DNA of 64,000 nucleotides, from NCBI GenBank assembly GCA_020637515.1, contig JACKKG010000001.1, forward strand, positions 558,001-622,000, read 5' to 3'. Position numbers and translations under genes: made by a program. This document shows, in pieces, positions 10,048 to 17,969 of the stretch; the stretch's first letter is position 1, and each line of letters opens with the position of its first letter. A model generated the notes under the pieces. The model was not told the DNA's origin, made no database searches, and was given only the letters and a program-made list of their open reading frames with translations. The DNA comes from Rhodobacter sp. GTDB lineage: Bacteria > Pseudomonadota > Alphaproteobacteria > Rhodobacterales > Rhodobacteraceae.

Positions 10048-11388
10048 ATGATGGATTCTGCGGCCCGGAAACGCATCTGGGGCTGGTGGTGGTTTGACTG
10101 GGCCAGCCAACCCTACAACACATTGCTGATTACGTTCATCTTTGGGCCCTATGTGGTGTCCCAGGTGGGCGATGGCACGACCGCGCAAGCGATCTGGGGC
10201 TATGGAATCGGCGCGGCCGGGGTCTTGCTGGCCGTGCTGGCGCCGCTGCTGGGCGCCGTCGCCGACAAAAGCGGCAAGCGCATGGGCTTCGTGTGGTTCT
10301 TTTCGATCCTCTACGTTGTGGGGGCCTGGTCGATCTGGTGGTCCGCGCCGGACAGTTTCAACGTCTGGTTCGTCATGCTGATGTTCTGCATCGGCATGAT
10401 CGGCATGGAATTCGCGACGATCTTCACCAACGCCATGCTGCCCGACCTGGCCCCGCGCGAGGATCTGGGCCGTGTCTCGGGCTCGGGCTGGGCCTGGGGC
10501 TATGTGGGGGGCATGCTGTCGCTCATCATCATGCTGTTGTTCCTGGCGGAAAACACCAGCGGCAAGACACTGATCGGCCTGGACCCGATCCTGGGCCTGG
10601 ACGCCGCCAGCCGCGAGGGCACACGCGCGGTCGGGCCGCTGACGGCGATCTGGTATATCGTGTTCATGATCCCGTTCTTCCGCTGGGTGCGCGAACCCCG
10701 AAAGCCGGGCGCCCTGAGCATCGGCGCGGCCATTGCCGGCGCCTGGCCCGAGCTGAAATCCACCATCGCCAGCCTGCCGCGCAACCGCAGCCTGTTCGCG
10801 TTCCTGGGTTCGTCGATGTTCTACCGGGACGCGCTGAACGGGGTTTACAGCTTTGGCGGGATCTATGCGGCCGGCGTCCTGGGGTGGAGCGTGACCAATG
10901 TCGGCATCTTCGGCATCCTCGCCACCATCACCGGCGCGACCTTCGCCTGGCTGGGCGGCAAGGCCGACAGCCGCATGGGGCCGAAACCGGTGATCGTGTT
11001 CAACGTGGTCGTGCTGGCGGCGACATCGCTGGCGATCATCTTCGTGTCGCGCACGTCGGTCTTCGGCCTGCCCGTGGCCGAGACCTCGTCGCTGCCCGAC
11101 ATCGCCTTTTACGTTCTGGGCGCGCTGATCGGCGCCGCCGGGGGCGCGATGCAATCCGCGAGCCGCACGATGATGGTCAGGCAGGGCGACGCGGAAAAGA
11201 TGACCGAGGGGTTCGGCCTGTATGCGCTGTCGGGCAAGGCCACGGCCTTTCTGGCGCCGCTGTCCATAGGCGTTGTCACCAGCCTTTCCGACAGCCAGCA
11301 GATCGGCATCCTGCCGATCTTTGCCCTGTTCATCCTGGGCCTGATCCTGTTGCTCTTTGTCCATCCGGACGGGGGCAAGCGGGCATGA
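10048..11388 (+). CDS. UMF1/Atg22-type MFS transporter
   Basis: A 446-residue polytopic membrane protein of the UMF1 family (MFS, Atg22-like). The N-terminal WGWWWFDWASQPYNTLLITF is the family hallmark; the soluble-side loop after TM2 reads AVADKSGKRMG. The hydrophobic pattern suggests about 11-12 transmembrane helices with a cytoplasmic loop near residues 220-250. Yeast Atg22 exports amino acids from the vacuole; the bacterial substrate is unknown. The stop overlaps the mepA ATG (ATGA). Together with the following endopeptidase and phytase-like genes it forms a three-gene coupled operon, so it might import cell-wall or phosphate-ester breakdown products (inference). Confidence 0.85.
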   Translation: MMDSAARKRIWGWWWFDWASQPYNTLLITFIFGPYVVSQVGDGTTAQAIWGYGIGAAGVLLAVLAPLLGAVADKSGKRMGFVWFFSILYVVGAWSIWWSAPDSFNVWFVMLMFCIGMIGMEFATIFTNAMLPDLAPREDLGRVSGSGWAWGYVGGMLSLIIMLLFLAENTSGKTLIGLDPILGLDAASREGTRAVGPLTAIWYIVFMIPFFRWVREPRKPGALSIGAAIAGAWPELKSTIASLPRNRSLFAFLGSSMFYRDALNGVYSFGGIYAAGVLGWSVTNVGIFGILATITGATFAWLGGKADSRMGPKPVIVFNVVVLAATSLAIIFVSRTSVFGLPVAETSSLPDIAFYVLGALIGAAGGAMQSASRTMMVRQGDAEKMTEGFGLYALSGKATAFLAPLSIGVVTSLSDSQQIGILPIFALFILGLILLLFVHPDGGKRA

Positions 11389-12293
11389 GGGCCTGGCGTG
11401 CCCTTGTGCCGGCGCTGGGCCTGGCCGCCTGCGTGAGCGCCGTGGACCCGGCGATCAGCCAGGACCTGGCGAACCAGTTGTTCGGCGCGGCGACGCGCGG
11501 CACCGCGGAACCCGCGCAGGTCTACGGGTCCTATGCCCGCGGCTGCGCCGACGGCCTGGTGCAACTGCCGGAAACGGGGCCGACCTGGCAGGCCATGCGG
11601 CTCAGCCGCAACCGCAACTGGGGTCACCCCGAGATGATCCGCTTCCTCGAGGATCTCAGCCGCGAGGCGGTGCAGATCGGCTGGAACGGGCTTTATGTGG
11701 GCGACATCGGCCAGCCCCGGGGCGGGCCGATGACCTCGGGCCATGCCAGCCACCAGGTGGGGCTGGACGCCGATATCTGGATGCTGCCGCCCGGGCGGCT
11801 GAACCTGACGCGGGCCGAACGTGAGAGCCTCAGCTCGATCAGCGTGCGGACCGAAGATCAGCGCGCCGTCACCAGCGCCTGGACACCGCGACACGCCGCC
11901 CTTTTGCGCGCCGCCGCCAGCGATCCGCGCGTGGACCGCATCTTTGTCGCCGCCGCCGTCAAGATCGAACTGTGCCGCACCGCGACCCAGGCCGATACCC
12001 CCTGGCTGCAACGTATCCGCCCGATCGCCGGGCACAATTACCATTTCCACGTCCGGCTGCGCTGCCCGGCCGGATCGCCGCATTGCGAGACCCAGTCGCC
12101 CACGGTGGCCGAGCTGTCGCACGGCGGCAACGGCTGCGATGCCAGCCTGCGCTGGTGGGTGACGGATTACCTGAACCCACCCCCTTCGACCGGCCGTCCC
12201 GCGGAACCGGCGGCGCCCCGGCGACGCCACCCGCGGGAATTCACCATGGCCGACCTTCCTGCCCAGTGTTCCCAAGTTGTGCAAAGACCATGA
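11385..12293 (+). CDS. mepA: Penicillin-insensitive murein endopeptidase (MepA), predicted lipoprotein
   Basis: A 302-residue LAS-type metallopeptidase. The N-terminus RAWRALVPALGLAAC ends in a lipobox LAAC (Cys about residue 16), so it is probably a lipoprotein. Zinc and active-site motifs are SGHASHQVGLDADIW (His...Asp) near residue 120 and GHNYHFHVRLRCP near residue 210. NGCDASLRWW follows. It cleaves D-Ala-meso-DAP cross-links in peptidoglycan. The last 35 residues are Pro/Arg-rich and look disordered. The start ATG overlaps the MFS stop, and its own TGA overlaps the next ATG. Confidence 0.92.
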   Translation: MRAWRALVPALGLAACVSAVDPAISQDLANQLFGAATRGTAEPAQVYGSYARGCADGLVQLPETGPTWQAMRLSRNRNWGHPEMIRFLEDLSREAVQIGWNGLYVGDIGQPRGGPMTSGHASHQVGLDADIWMLPPGRLNLTRAERESLSSISVRTEDQRAVTSAWTPRHAALLRAAASDPRVDRIFVAAAVKIELCRTATQADTPWLQRIRPIAGHNYHFHVRLRCPAGSPHCETQSPTVAELSHGGNGCDASLRWWVTDYLNPPPSTGRPAEPAAPRRRHPREFTMADLPAQCSQVVQRP

Positions 12294-13228
12294 TTTCGAC
12301 CCATCGCTTTTTCGCCCTTTTGCTGACGGCTCTGCTGCTGCCTCTGGCCGCGCAGGCCCAGCCAGACACCTATTACGCCGGGGTGGTCCAGCACCCCACA
12401 ACCCAGATCCCGCCCGTTCAGGTCGTGGCGCGGTATGCGTTGCCGCGCATGTCGGGGGGGATCAACGATTTCTCGGGGATTGCCACCACCGACGGGGTGA
12501 ACGTCCTGCTGCTGTCCGACCACGGGTTCGTCGTCTCGGGTCGGCTCGAACGGGGCTACGGCCAGCGCATCGATGGCTTTCAGGTGCGGCAGGTCGCGAA
12601 CCTGCTGGACGAACAGGGCCGCCCGCTGACCGGCTCGTTGCACGATTCCGAAGGGATCGCCATCGGCCCGGACGGCGCCCTTTATGTGTCCTTTGAACAG
12701 CACAACCGGGTGCTGCGCTATGACCGGCTGGGCGCCCCCGCCCAGGCAATGGGCGAACACCGCGACTTTGACCGGATGCGCGCCGGCCGGGGGATGGAGG
12801 CCCTGGCCATCGACCGCGACGGGTCGATCTATGCGATCCCCGAACGTGCGGCGCGGGCGACCTATGGCTTTCCGTCGTATCGCTGGCGCGCGGCCGAGGG
12901 GTGGACGGGCTCGTTCCGGATGCCCTCGGACGGGGCCTTCCTGCCGGTGGGCGCCGATTTCGGGCCCGACGGCCGTCTCTATGTGCTGGAGCGCGAACAG
13001 ACCGGCCAGGGATTCCGCAGCCAGGTGCGCCGCTTCGTGGTGCGCGGACGCGCCATCGGACCCGAAGACGACGTCATCATGCGCTCGGACTATGGCCAGT
13101 TCGGCGATCTCGAAGGGTTGAGCGTGTTCCGCGACTGGTCGGGGCGAATCCGTCTGCTGATGGTCTCCGATGACGACCAGGGCCGTTACGGGGCCAGCGA
13201 GATCGTCGATCTGGTCGTGAACCGCTGA
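12290..13228 (+). CDS. Secreted esterase-like / phytase-like beta-propeller protein
   Basis: A 312-residue exported protein of the esterase-like phytase family (PF13449 type). A signal peptide covers residues 1-23 (FFALLLTALLLPLAAQAQ, cleavage after AQA). Family features are SGGINDFSGIATTDGV, LHDSEGIAIGPDGALYVSFE and GADFGPDGRLYVLERE, repeated blades with GxDGxLYVxxE. It is presumably a periplasmic phosphodiesterase or phosphatase; the substrate is unknown. The start overlaps the mepA stop (ATGA). The conserved neighbours suggest periplasmic scavenging, but this is inference. Confidence 0.85.
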   Translation: MISTHRFFALLLTALLLPLAAQAQPDTYYAGVVQHPTTQIPPVQVVARYALPRMSGGINDFSGIATTDGVNVLLLSDHGFVVSGRLERGYGQRIDGFQVRQVANLLDEQGRPLTGSLHDSEGIAIGPDGALYVSFEQHNRVLRYDRLGAPAQAMGEHRDFDRMRAGRGMEALAIDRDGSIYAIPERAARATYGFPSYRWRAAEGWTGSFRMPSDGAFLPVGADFGPDGRLYVLEREQTGQGFRSQVRRFVVRGRAIGPEDDVIMRSDYGQFGDLEGLSVFRDWSGRIRLLMVSDDDQGRYGASEIVDLVVNR

Positions 13229-13230
13229 GA

Positions 13231-13259
13231 TTGCATCCGGGCCGCGCGCATCCTACCTG
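13231..13259 (+). promoter_or_regulatory. Candidate promoter for the GTPase pair
   Basis: TTGCAT (13231-13236), a 17-nt spacer and TACCTG (13254-13259) lie 30 nt before the GTG start at 13289. A matching -35/-10 pair separates the GTPase genes from the preceding operon. Confidence 0.4.
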
Positions 13260-13288
13260 AAGAGGGATCAACGCAAGGGGCGCAACCC

Positions 13289-14281
13289 GTGGCCGAAACG
13301 CAGCAGACAGTCGAACCGGCGGTGCCCGTCCTGTGGGTGCTGGGCAAGACCGGCGCGGGCAAGACCGCGCTGGTGCGGGCGCTGACCGGGCTGGGACACC
13401 CCGGCGACGGGTTCAGCCCCACCACCCGGCAGGCGCAGGTCTATGACTTTCCGCCCGAGGCGCCGGTCGTGCGCTTTCTGGACACCCGCGGCCTGGGCGA
13501 GGCCGGCTACGACCCCGCCGCGGACCTGACCGCCGCCGAGGGCCAGGCCCAGGCCGTGCTGGCCGTGATGCGGCTGGACGATCCCGTGCAACAGCCCGTC
13601 ACCGAGGTGCTGCGCCGGCTCAAGCTGCCGGTCCTGCTGGTGCACACCGGGGGCGACCTGGTGGCAAACCCGCACGCGCAGGACCGTGCGCGCAGCCATG
13701 TTCGTGCCCTGATCGGCCGCGACCTGCCCGCCGTCACCCTGTCGATGCCCCCCGACGGGCTGGTGACCGGGATCGAGGGGCTGCTGGACGCGCTGGACAG
13801 TTTCCTGCCACACGCCGGCGCGGCGCTGCGCCGGGCGGACGAGGCACGCAGCTTTCAGCGCCTGCGCAAGATCGTGCTGCGCTACGCGATCGCCGCGGGG
13901 GCCTCGGACGCGGTGCCCTTTGCCGGGATCGCCACGGTGCCGGCGGCCCAGGGCGCGATGCTGAACGCGCTGGCCCGCGCGCATCGGGTTGACCTGACCC
14001 CGGCGCGGTTGGGACTGCTGGCTTCGGCCCTGGGCACGGGGGCCTTGCTGCGCATCGGCGCGGGGCATCTGGTTCGCCAGGGCATCAAACTGGTGCCGGT
14101 CGCGGGCCAGACCCTGGGCGCCGCCGCCGCCGCCGGCACCAGCTTTGCCACCACCTATGCGCTGGGCCGCGCGGCCTCGGCCTGGCTCTATGGCGTGGCG
14201 CAGGGCGCGCCGCCCGATCGCGCGGCGCTGCGCGGGCTCTACGATCAGGCGTTGAAAGGCGCGGGCCATGCATCTGGGTGA
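13289..14281 (+). CDS. P-loop GTPase with C-terminal DUF697 membrane-associated domain
   Basis: A 330-residue Era/YcjX-like GTPase. The P-loop GKTGAGKTALV is near residue 18, switch region T is within FSPTTRQAQVYDF, and G3 is FLDTRGLGE near residue 70. The nucleotide base motif may be the LLVHTGGD segment rather than a canonical NKxD. The C-terminal 150 residues are a glycine/alanine-rich hydrophobic DUF697 region (KIVLRYAIAAGASDAVPFAG, GIKLVPVAGQTLGAAAAAG) likely to sit in or on the membrane. The start is GTG 13289. Its last 14 nt overlap the next GTPase gene, so the two are tightly coupled and probably work together. The cellular role is unknown. Confidence 0.8.
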   Translation: MAETQQTVEPAVPVLWVLGKTGAGKTALVRALTGLGHPGDGFSPTTRQAQVYDFPPEAPVVRFLDTRGLGEAGYDPAADLTAAEGQAQAVLAVMRLDDPVQQPVTEVLRRLKLPVLLVHTGGDLVANPHAQDRARSHVRALIGRDLPAVTLSMPPDGLVTGIEGLLDALDSFLPHAGAALRRADEARSFQRLRKIVLRYAIAAGASDAVPFAGIATVPAAQGAMLNALARAHRVDLTPARLGLLASALGTGALLRIGAGHLVRQGIKLVPVAGQTLGAAAAAGTSFATTYALGRAASAWLYGVAQGAPPDRAALRGLYDQALKGAGHASG

Positions 14282-15794
14282 CCGCCTGCGCCGGGCGCTG
14301 CTGCGCTGGGACCGGCTGGGCCTGGCCGCGGTGCTGGCGCTGCCGCTCACGGTATCGTCGGTGCTGGGTTTCCTGTGGCTGAACGACCGCGGCTGGCTGC
14401 TGTGGTTCGCGCTGGGAACGGCGGTCTTCTACGCCGTGTTCCGGCTGGCCGTCGCTGCCGCGCGCTGGCGGGCGCGGCGGGACCGTCACGACGACGTGTC
14501 GCGCGAATTGCAGGGCCCCGAGGCCGAACCCGACTGGTCCGAGGCCGAGCGTGCCGCCTTTGACCGGGCGCGGGCGCGCATTGCCCGGCGGGTCGAAACC
14601 CCCTTGTCATGGGACACCCTGCCGATCGAGGCGCTGGCCGTGGTCGAGGCCGTCGCCACCGACATGTCCCGGGGCAGCCGCAGCGCGCTGGATTTCACAC
14701 TGCCCGAGGCGCTGCTGCTGATCGATCGCGTGGCGCTGCGCTACCGGGCGTTCCTGCTCAGGCATGTGCCCTATTCCGACCAGTTGTCGGTGCGCACGCT
14801 GCATTGGCTGTGGCGCAAGCAGGACGCCGCGCTGACCGCCTGGGAAACCGGTTTTCTGGCCTGGCGCGGCTTGCGGCTGGTGCTGAACCCGGCGGTCGGC
14901 CTGCTGCGCGAGGCCGAGCGCGTGCTGGCCACCGGCTTGCAGGACCGGCTGACGGAACAATTCCGCCGCGACGCCCAGGCGATCTTGCTGGAAGAGGCCG
15001 CGCAAGCGGCGATCGACCTCTACTCGGGCCGGTTGCGGTTCACCGACACCGAACTCGCGCGGCGCAAAGACCCGGGCGCGGTCGCGCTCGCGGAACCGGA
15101 AACCCCCGTCAGGATCGTGGTCGTCGGGCAAGGCGGCGCGGGGAAATCGACGCTGGTCAACGCGCTGCTGGGCGAAGACAAGGCCGAAACCGACGCCGCC
15201 CCGGCGACGGACCGGCCCCGCGCCTATGACTGGCCCGCGATGGGCGCCGAACTGGTGGACACGCCCGGAATGGACGGCGGCGCCAAAGGGCTGAAAGCCC
15301 TGGCCGAACGCGTCGCCGGGGCCGATCTGGTGCTGTGGGTGCACCGCGCCAACCGGCCCGGCCGCGAACCGGATCGCGCCCTGGCGGACCGTCTGGCCGA
15401 CGCGCCGCCCGCGCATCGCCCGCCGCCGGTGATCCATGTCGCGGCCGGCGCGGACCTGCTGCTGCGCGACTGGCCCCGCCCCGAGAACGCGCTGACCCCC
15501 GCCGACCGCGCGCGTCTGGATCAGGCCTGTGCCGCGATCGGTGCGGCGATGGGCGGCGCGGCGATCGAGAGCGCGGCGGTGATCCCGATCCGGGCCGAGG
15601 CACCGGACTGGAACCTCGATGCCCTGCGCGACGCCCTGCGCGACGCCCTGCCCGAGGCGCGCATGGTGCACCGCGCCCGCCTGCGGATCGAGGCGGCGAA
15701 GGGGACCGGACTGGGCAGCAATCTGGGGCGCGCCGGGCGGGGCCTGGGCGCCTTGGCGCGCACCCTGGGCGATCGCTGGCGGCCAAGGGGTTAG
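14268..15794 (+). CDS. Membrane-anchored GTPase (YeeP/YfjP-like)
   Basis: A 508-residue protein. Two transmembrane helices lie near residues 18-38 and 45-62 (GLAAVLALPLTVSSVLGFLW, then GWLLWFALGTAVFYAVFRLA). A long helical region of about 200 residues follows with AERAAFDRARARIARR and WLWRKQDAALTAWETGFL. A GTPase domain starts near residue 283 with IVVVGQGGAGKSTLVNALLG (P-loop) and AELVDTPGMDGG (G3). The arrangement of membrane anchor, helical stalk and GTPase recalls dynamin-like or Era-like membrane proteins. It begins inside the preceding GTPase gene. A terminator-like repeat follows. No function can be assigned from sequence. Confidence 0.78.
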   Translation: MHLGDRLRRALLRWDRLGLAAVLALPLTVSSVLGFLWLNDRGWLLWFALGTAVFYAVFRLAVAAARWRARRDRHDDVSRELQGPEAEPDWSEAERAAFDRARARIARRVETPLSWDTLPIEALAVVEAVATDMSRGSRSALDFTLPEALLLIDRVALRYRAFLLRHVPYSDQLSVRTLHWLWRKQDAALTAWETGFLAWRGLRLVLNPAVGLLREAERVLATGLQDRLTEQFRRDAQAILLEEAAQAAIDLYSGRLRFTDTELARRKDPGAVALAEPETPVRIVVVGQGGAGKSTLVNALLGEDKAETDAAPATDRPRAYDWPAMGAELVDTPGMDGGAKGLKALAERVAGADLVLWVHRANRPGREPDRALADRLADAPPAHRPPPVIHVAAGADLLLRDWPRPENALTPADRARLDQACAAIGAAMGGAAIESAAVIPIRAEAPDWNLDALRDALRDALPEARMVHRARLRIEAAKGTGLGSNLGRAGRGLGALARTLGDRWRPRG

Positions 15795-15800
15795 AACAGG

Positions 15801-15892
15801 CGCCGGGGGGCTGCCGCCCCGGACCCCCCCGCCAAAGGGGTTTTCACCCCTTTGGATACCCCCGAGGATATTTCCGGCACAAAGAAGGGTGG
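15801..15892 (+). repeat. Dispersed intergenic repeat, copy 2 (longest), with terminator-like hairpin
   Basis: It reads CGCCGGGGGGCTGCCGCCCC, then GGACCCCCC, then a perfect hairpin CCAAAGGGG-TTTTCA-CCCCTTTGG (15832-15855), then GAGGATATTTCCGGCACAAA and GAAGGG. It shares the GGACCCC...ATATTT...ACAAAGA backbone with copies 1 and 3. It fills the gap between convergent genes, so the hairpin may serve as a bidirectional terminator. Confidence 0.6.
15832..15855. terminator. Hairpin terminator between convergent GTPase and dapB genes
   Basis: Arms CCAAAGGGG (15832-15840) and CCCCTTTGG (15847-15855) are perfectly complementary over 9 bp with a TTTTCA loop. The hairpin lies between the two facing stop codons (15794 and 15895) inside repeat copy 2. 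Confidence 0.55.
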
Positions 15893-15894
15893 AG

Positions 15895-16704
15895 TCAGAG
15901 CCCCAGAACGGCGGCCATGTCGTATTCGCCGGCGGGTTTCCCCTGGGCCCAGAGCGCGGCTCTGAGTGCGCCGCGGGCAAAGACGCCGCGATCCGAAGCG
16001 ACGTGGCGCAACACGATGCGCTCGCCATCCGCGGCGAAGAGCACGTCGTGTTCGCCGATGATGTCGCCGCCACGAATGGCGCTGAATCCGATGCTGCCGC
16101 GTTCGCGCGGGCCGGTGATCCCGTCGCGTCCGCGCACCGCCAGATCCGCGAGCCCAGCGCCCCGGCCCTGAGCCGCCGCGTCGCCCAGCATCAGGGCGGT
16201 GCCCGAGGGGGCGTCGACCTTGTGCCGGTGGTGGGCTTCGATCACCTCGATGTCGTAATCGTCGTCGAGCGCCTGCGCGACCTTGCGGGTCAGGGCGACC
16301 AACAGGTTGACCCCCAGGCTCATGTTTCCGGCGCGCACGATGACGCCGGTCCGGGCCGCCTGGGCGATCGCGACCAGATCGGCATCGGCGAAGCCGGTGG
16401 TGCCGATCACATGCGCGACGCCCATCGCCGCGGCGACGGGGGCGAGCGCCACGCTGGCGGCCGGCGCGGTGAAGTCGATCACCGCGTCGGCGCCGGCCAG
16501 CGCCTGGCGCGGGTCGTCCAGCACGGGCACGCCCGAGGGTGCGCCGCCCAGCATCTCGCCCAGATCCCGGCCGATCCAGGCGTGGCCGGGCCGTTCCAGC
16601 ACCGCCGTGAGCCGCGCCTTGTCGCTGGCGCCAATGACCTGCACCAGCATCCGGCCCATGCGGCCCGAAACGCCATTCACCACGATTGCCGGTTGCTCTG
16701 TCAT
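15895..16704 (-). CDS. dapB: 4-hydroxy-tetrahydrodipicolinate reductase
   Basis: A 269-residue DapB. The N-terminal dinucleotide motif is [13 protein letters not shown] (residues 7-19), IGTTGF is near residue 98, and the substrate/catalytic motif [16 protein letters not shown] is near residue 155. It reduces 4-hydroxy-tetrahydrodipicolinate with NAD(P)H in the lysine and meso-diaminopimelate pathway. The start ATG 16704 has AGGAGCG upstream. It is divergent from rbfA across 91 bp. Confidence 0.97.
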   Translation of the reverse strand: MTEQPAIVVNGVSGRMGRMLVQVIGASDKARLTAVLERPGHAWIGRDLGEMLGGAPSGVPVLDDPRQALAGADAVIDFTAPAASVALAPVAAAMGVAHVIGTTGFADADLVAIAQAARTGVIVRAGNMSLGVNLLVALTRKVAQALDDDYDIEVIEAHHRHKVDAPSGTALMLGDAAAQGRGAGLADLAVRGRDGITGPRERGSIGFSAIRGGDIIGEHDVLFAADGERIVLRHVASDRGVFARGALRAALWAQGKPAGEYDMAAVLGL

Positions 16705-16795
16705 TCTGCGCTCCTGTCTGTGTGCTCTCTGTAACGTGGGGCCCGGCGCAGGAAAACCGCTTTTCGCGGCGCGGCGAATGGCCTAGAGGAGGGAT

Positions 16796-17215
16796 ATGTG
16801 CGCCAAACGCTTTTCTTCCGGCCACGGCCCCTCGCAGCGACAGCTGCGCGTGGCCGAGGTCATCCGCCACCGCCTGGCCGATGTGCTGGCGCGGGGCGAT
16901 GTGCATGACCCCGACCTGTCGCGCCTGTCGATCACCGTGGCCGAGGTCACGACCTCGCCCGATCTGAAACACGCGACCGCCTATGTCATGCCCCTGGGGG
17001 GCATCGGCGCCGAGGACGCGCTGAAAGCCCTGCGCCGCAACAAGGCCGAGCTGCGCCATATGGTGGCGCGCGATCTGGGACTGAAGTTCGCCCCCGACCT
17101 GAAATTCGAGCTGGACGGCACTTTTGACCGGATGGACGATGCGCGGCGCCTGTTCGCGGACCCGCGCGTGCAGGCCGATGTCGCCAACCCCCCGGACGAG
17201 GACGATGAGGCGTAG
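16796..17215 (+). CDS. rbfA: 30S ribosome-binding factor RbfA
   Basis: A 139-residue RbfA with a KH-type fold. Visible landmarks are GPSQRQLRVAEVIRHRLADV near the N-terminus, VTVAEVTTSPDLKHATAYVM in the variant ITVAEVTTSPDLKHATAYVM, and LKFELDGTFDRMDD near the C-terminus. It assists late 16S rRNA 5'-end maturation and is needed at low temperature. GAGGAGGG lies 4 nt before the ATG. Unlike many relatives, truB does not follow; a phosphodiester glycosidase gene overlaps its end by 11 nt. Confidence 0.94.
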   Translation: MCAKRFSSGHGPSQRQLRVAEVIRHRLADVLARGDVHDPDLSRLSITVAEVTTSPDLKHATAYVMPLGGIGAEDALKALRRNKAELRHMVARDLGLKFAPDLKFELDGTFDRMDDARRLFADPRVQADVANPPDEDDEA

Positions 17216-17942
17216 CCTGTTGGCCCTGATACTGGCCGCCCTGGCGACGCCGGCGGCCGGCGCAAGCTGCCGGGACCAGGCCTTCGAGGAGGCCCGCTTC
17301 ACGGTTTGCGAGGCCGAAGCCGGCCAGGACCTGCGGTTGTTCCTGCGCGGCGATGACGGGCAGGTCTATGGCTCGTTCACGCGGATCGAGGCCGCGCTGG
17401 AACCGCGCGGCGAGCGGCTGGCCTTTGCCATGAACGCCGGCATGTTCCACCTGGATCGCGCGCCTGTCGGTCTGTATGTCGAACAGGGCAGCACCGAGGG
17501 GCGCCTTGTCACCCGGGCCGGGCCCGGCAATTTCGGCATGCTGCCGAACGGGGTGTTCTGCGTCCGCCCCGCGGGCGATTTCGCCATCGTCGAAAGCCGC
17601 ACCTATGACGCCGCGCCGCCCGATTGCCGCTATGCCACGCAATCCGGCCCGATGCTGGTGATCGACGGCGCGCTGCACCCCAGGTTTCTGCCCGATTCGA
17701 CCTCGGCCCATCTGCGCAACGGGGTGGGCGTCAGCGCGGACGGGCAGCGGGCGGTTTTCGTCATCTCGGACGATCCGGTCACCTTTCACCGCTTTGCCCG
17801 CTTCTTTCGCGATGCGCTGGGGCTGAACCAGGCGCTTTACCTCGATGGCAGCGTGTCGCGGCTTTATGCGCCAGAGCTGGGTCGCACCGACTGGGGCGTG
17901 CCGATGGGCCCGGTGGTGGGGCTGGTCGTGCCGCGCGAGTGA
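17205..17942 (+). CDS. Secreted phosphodiester glycosidase family protein (NAGPA-like, DUF2233)
   Basis: A 245-residue exported protein with a signal peptide (RRSLLALILAALATPAAGA). The family core is FAMNAGMFHLDRAPVGLYVE near residue 75, PNGVFCVRP near residue 110, ATQSGPMLVIDG near residue 145 and HLRNGVGVSADGQRAVFVIS. The final ALYLDGSVSRLYAPELGR carries the LDGG-like motif of N-acetylglucosamine-1-phosphodiester glycosidases (here LDGS). It probably trims glycan phosphodiesters in the periplasm; the substrate is unknown. It starts within the last 11 nt of rbfA. Confidence 0.85.
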   Translation: MRRSLLALILAALATPAAGASCRDQAFEEARFTVCEAEAGQDLRLFLRGDDGQVYGSFTRIEAALEPRGERLAFAMNAGMFHLDRAPVGLYVEQGSTEGRLVTRAGPGNFGMLPNGVFCVRPAGDFAIVESRTYDAAPPDCRYATQSGPMLVIDGALHPRFLPDSTSAHLRNGVGVSADGQRAVFVISDDPVTFHRFARFFRDALGLNQALYLDGSVSRLYAPELGRTDWGVPMGPVVGLVVPRE

Positions 17943-17969
17943 CCCTATCTGTGGGGCCAGAGGTGCCCC

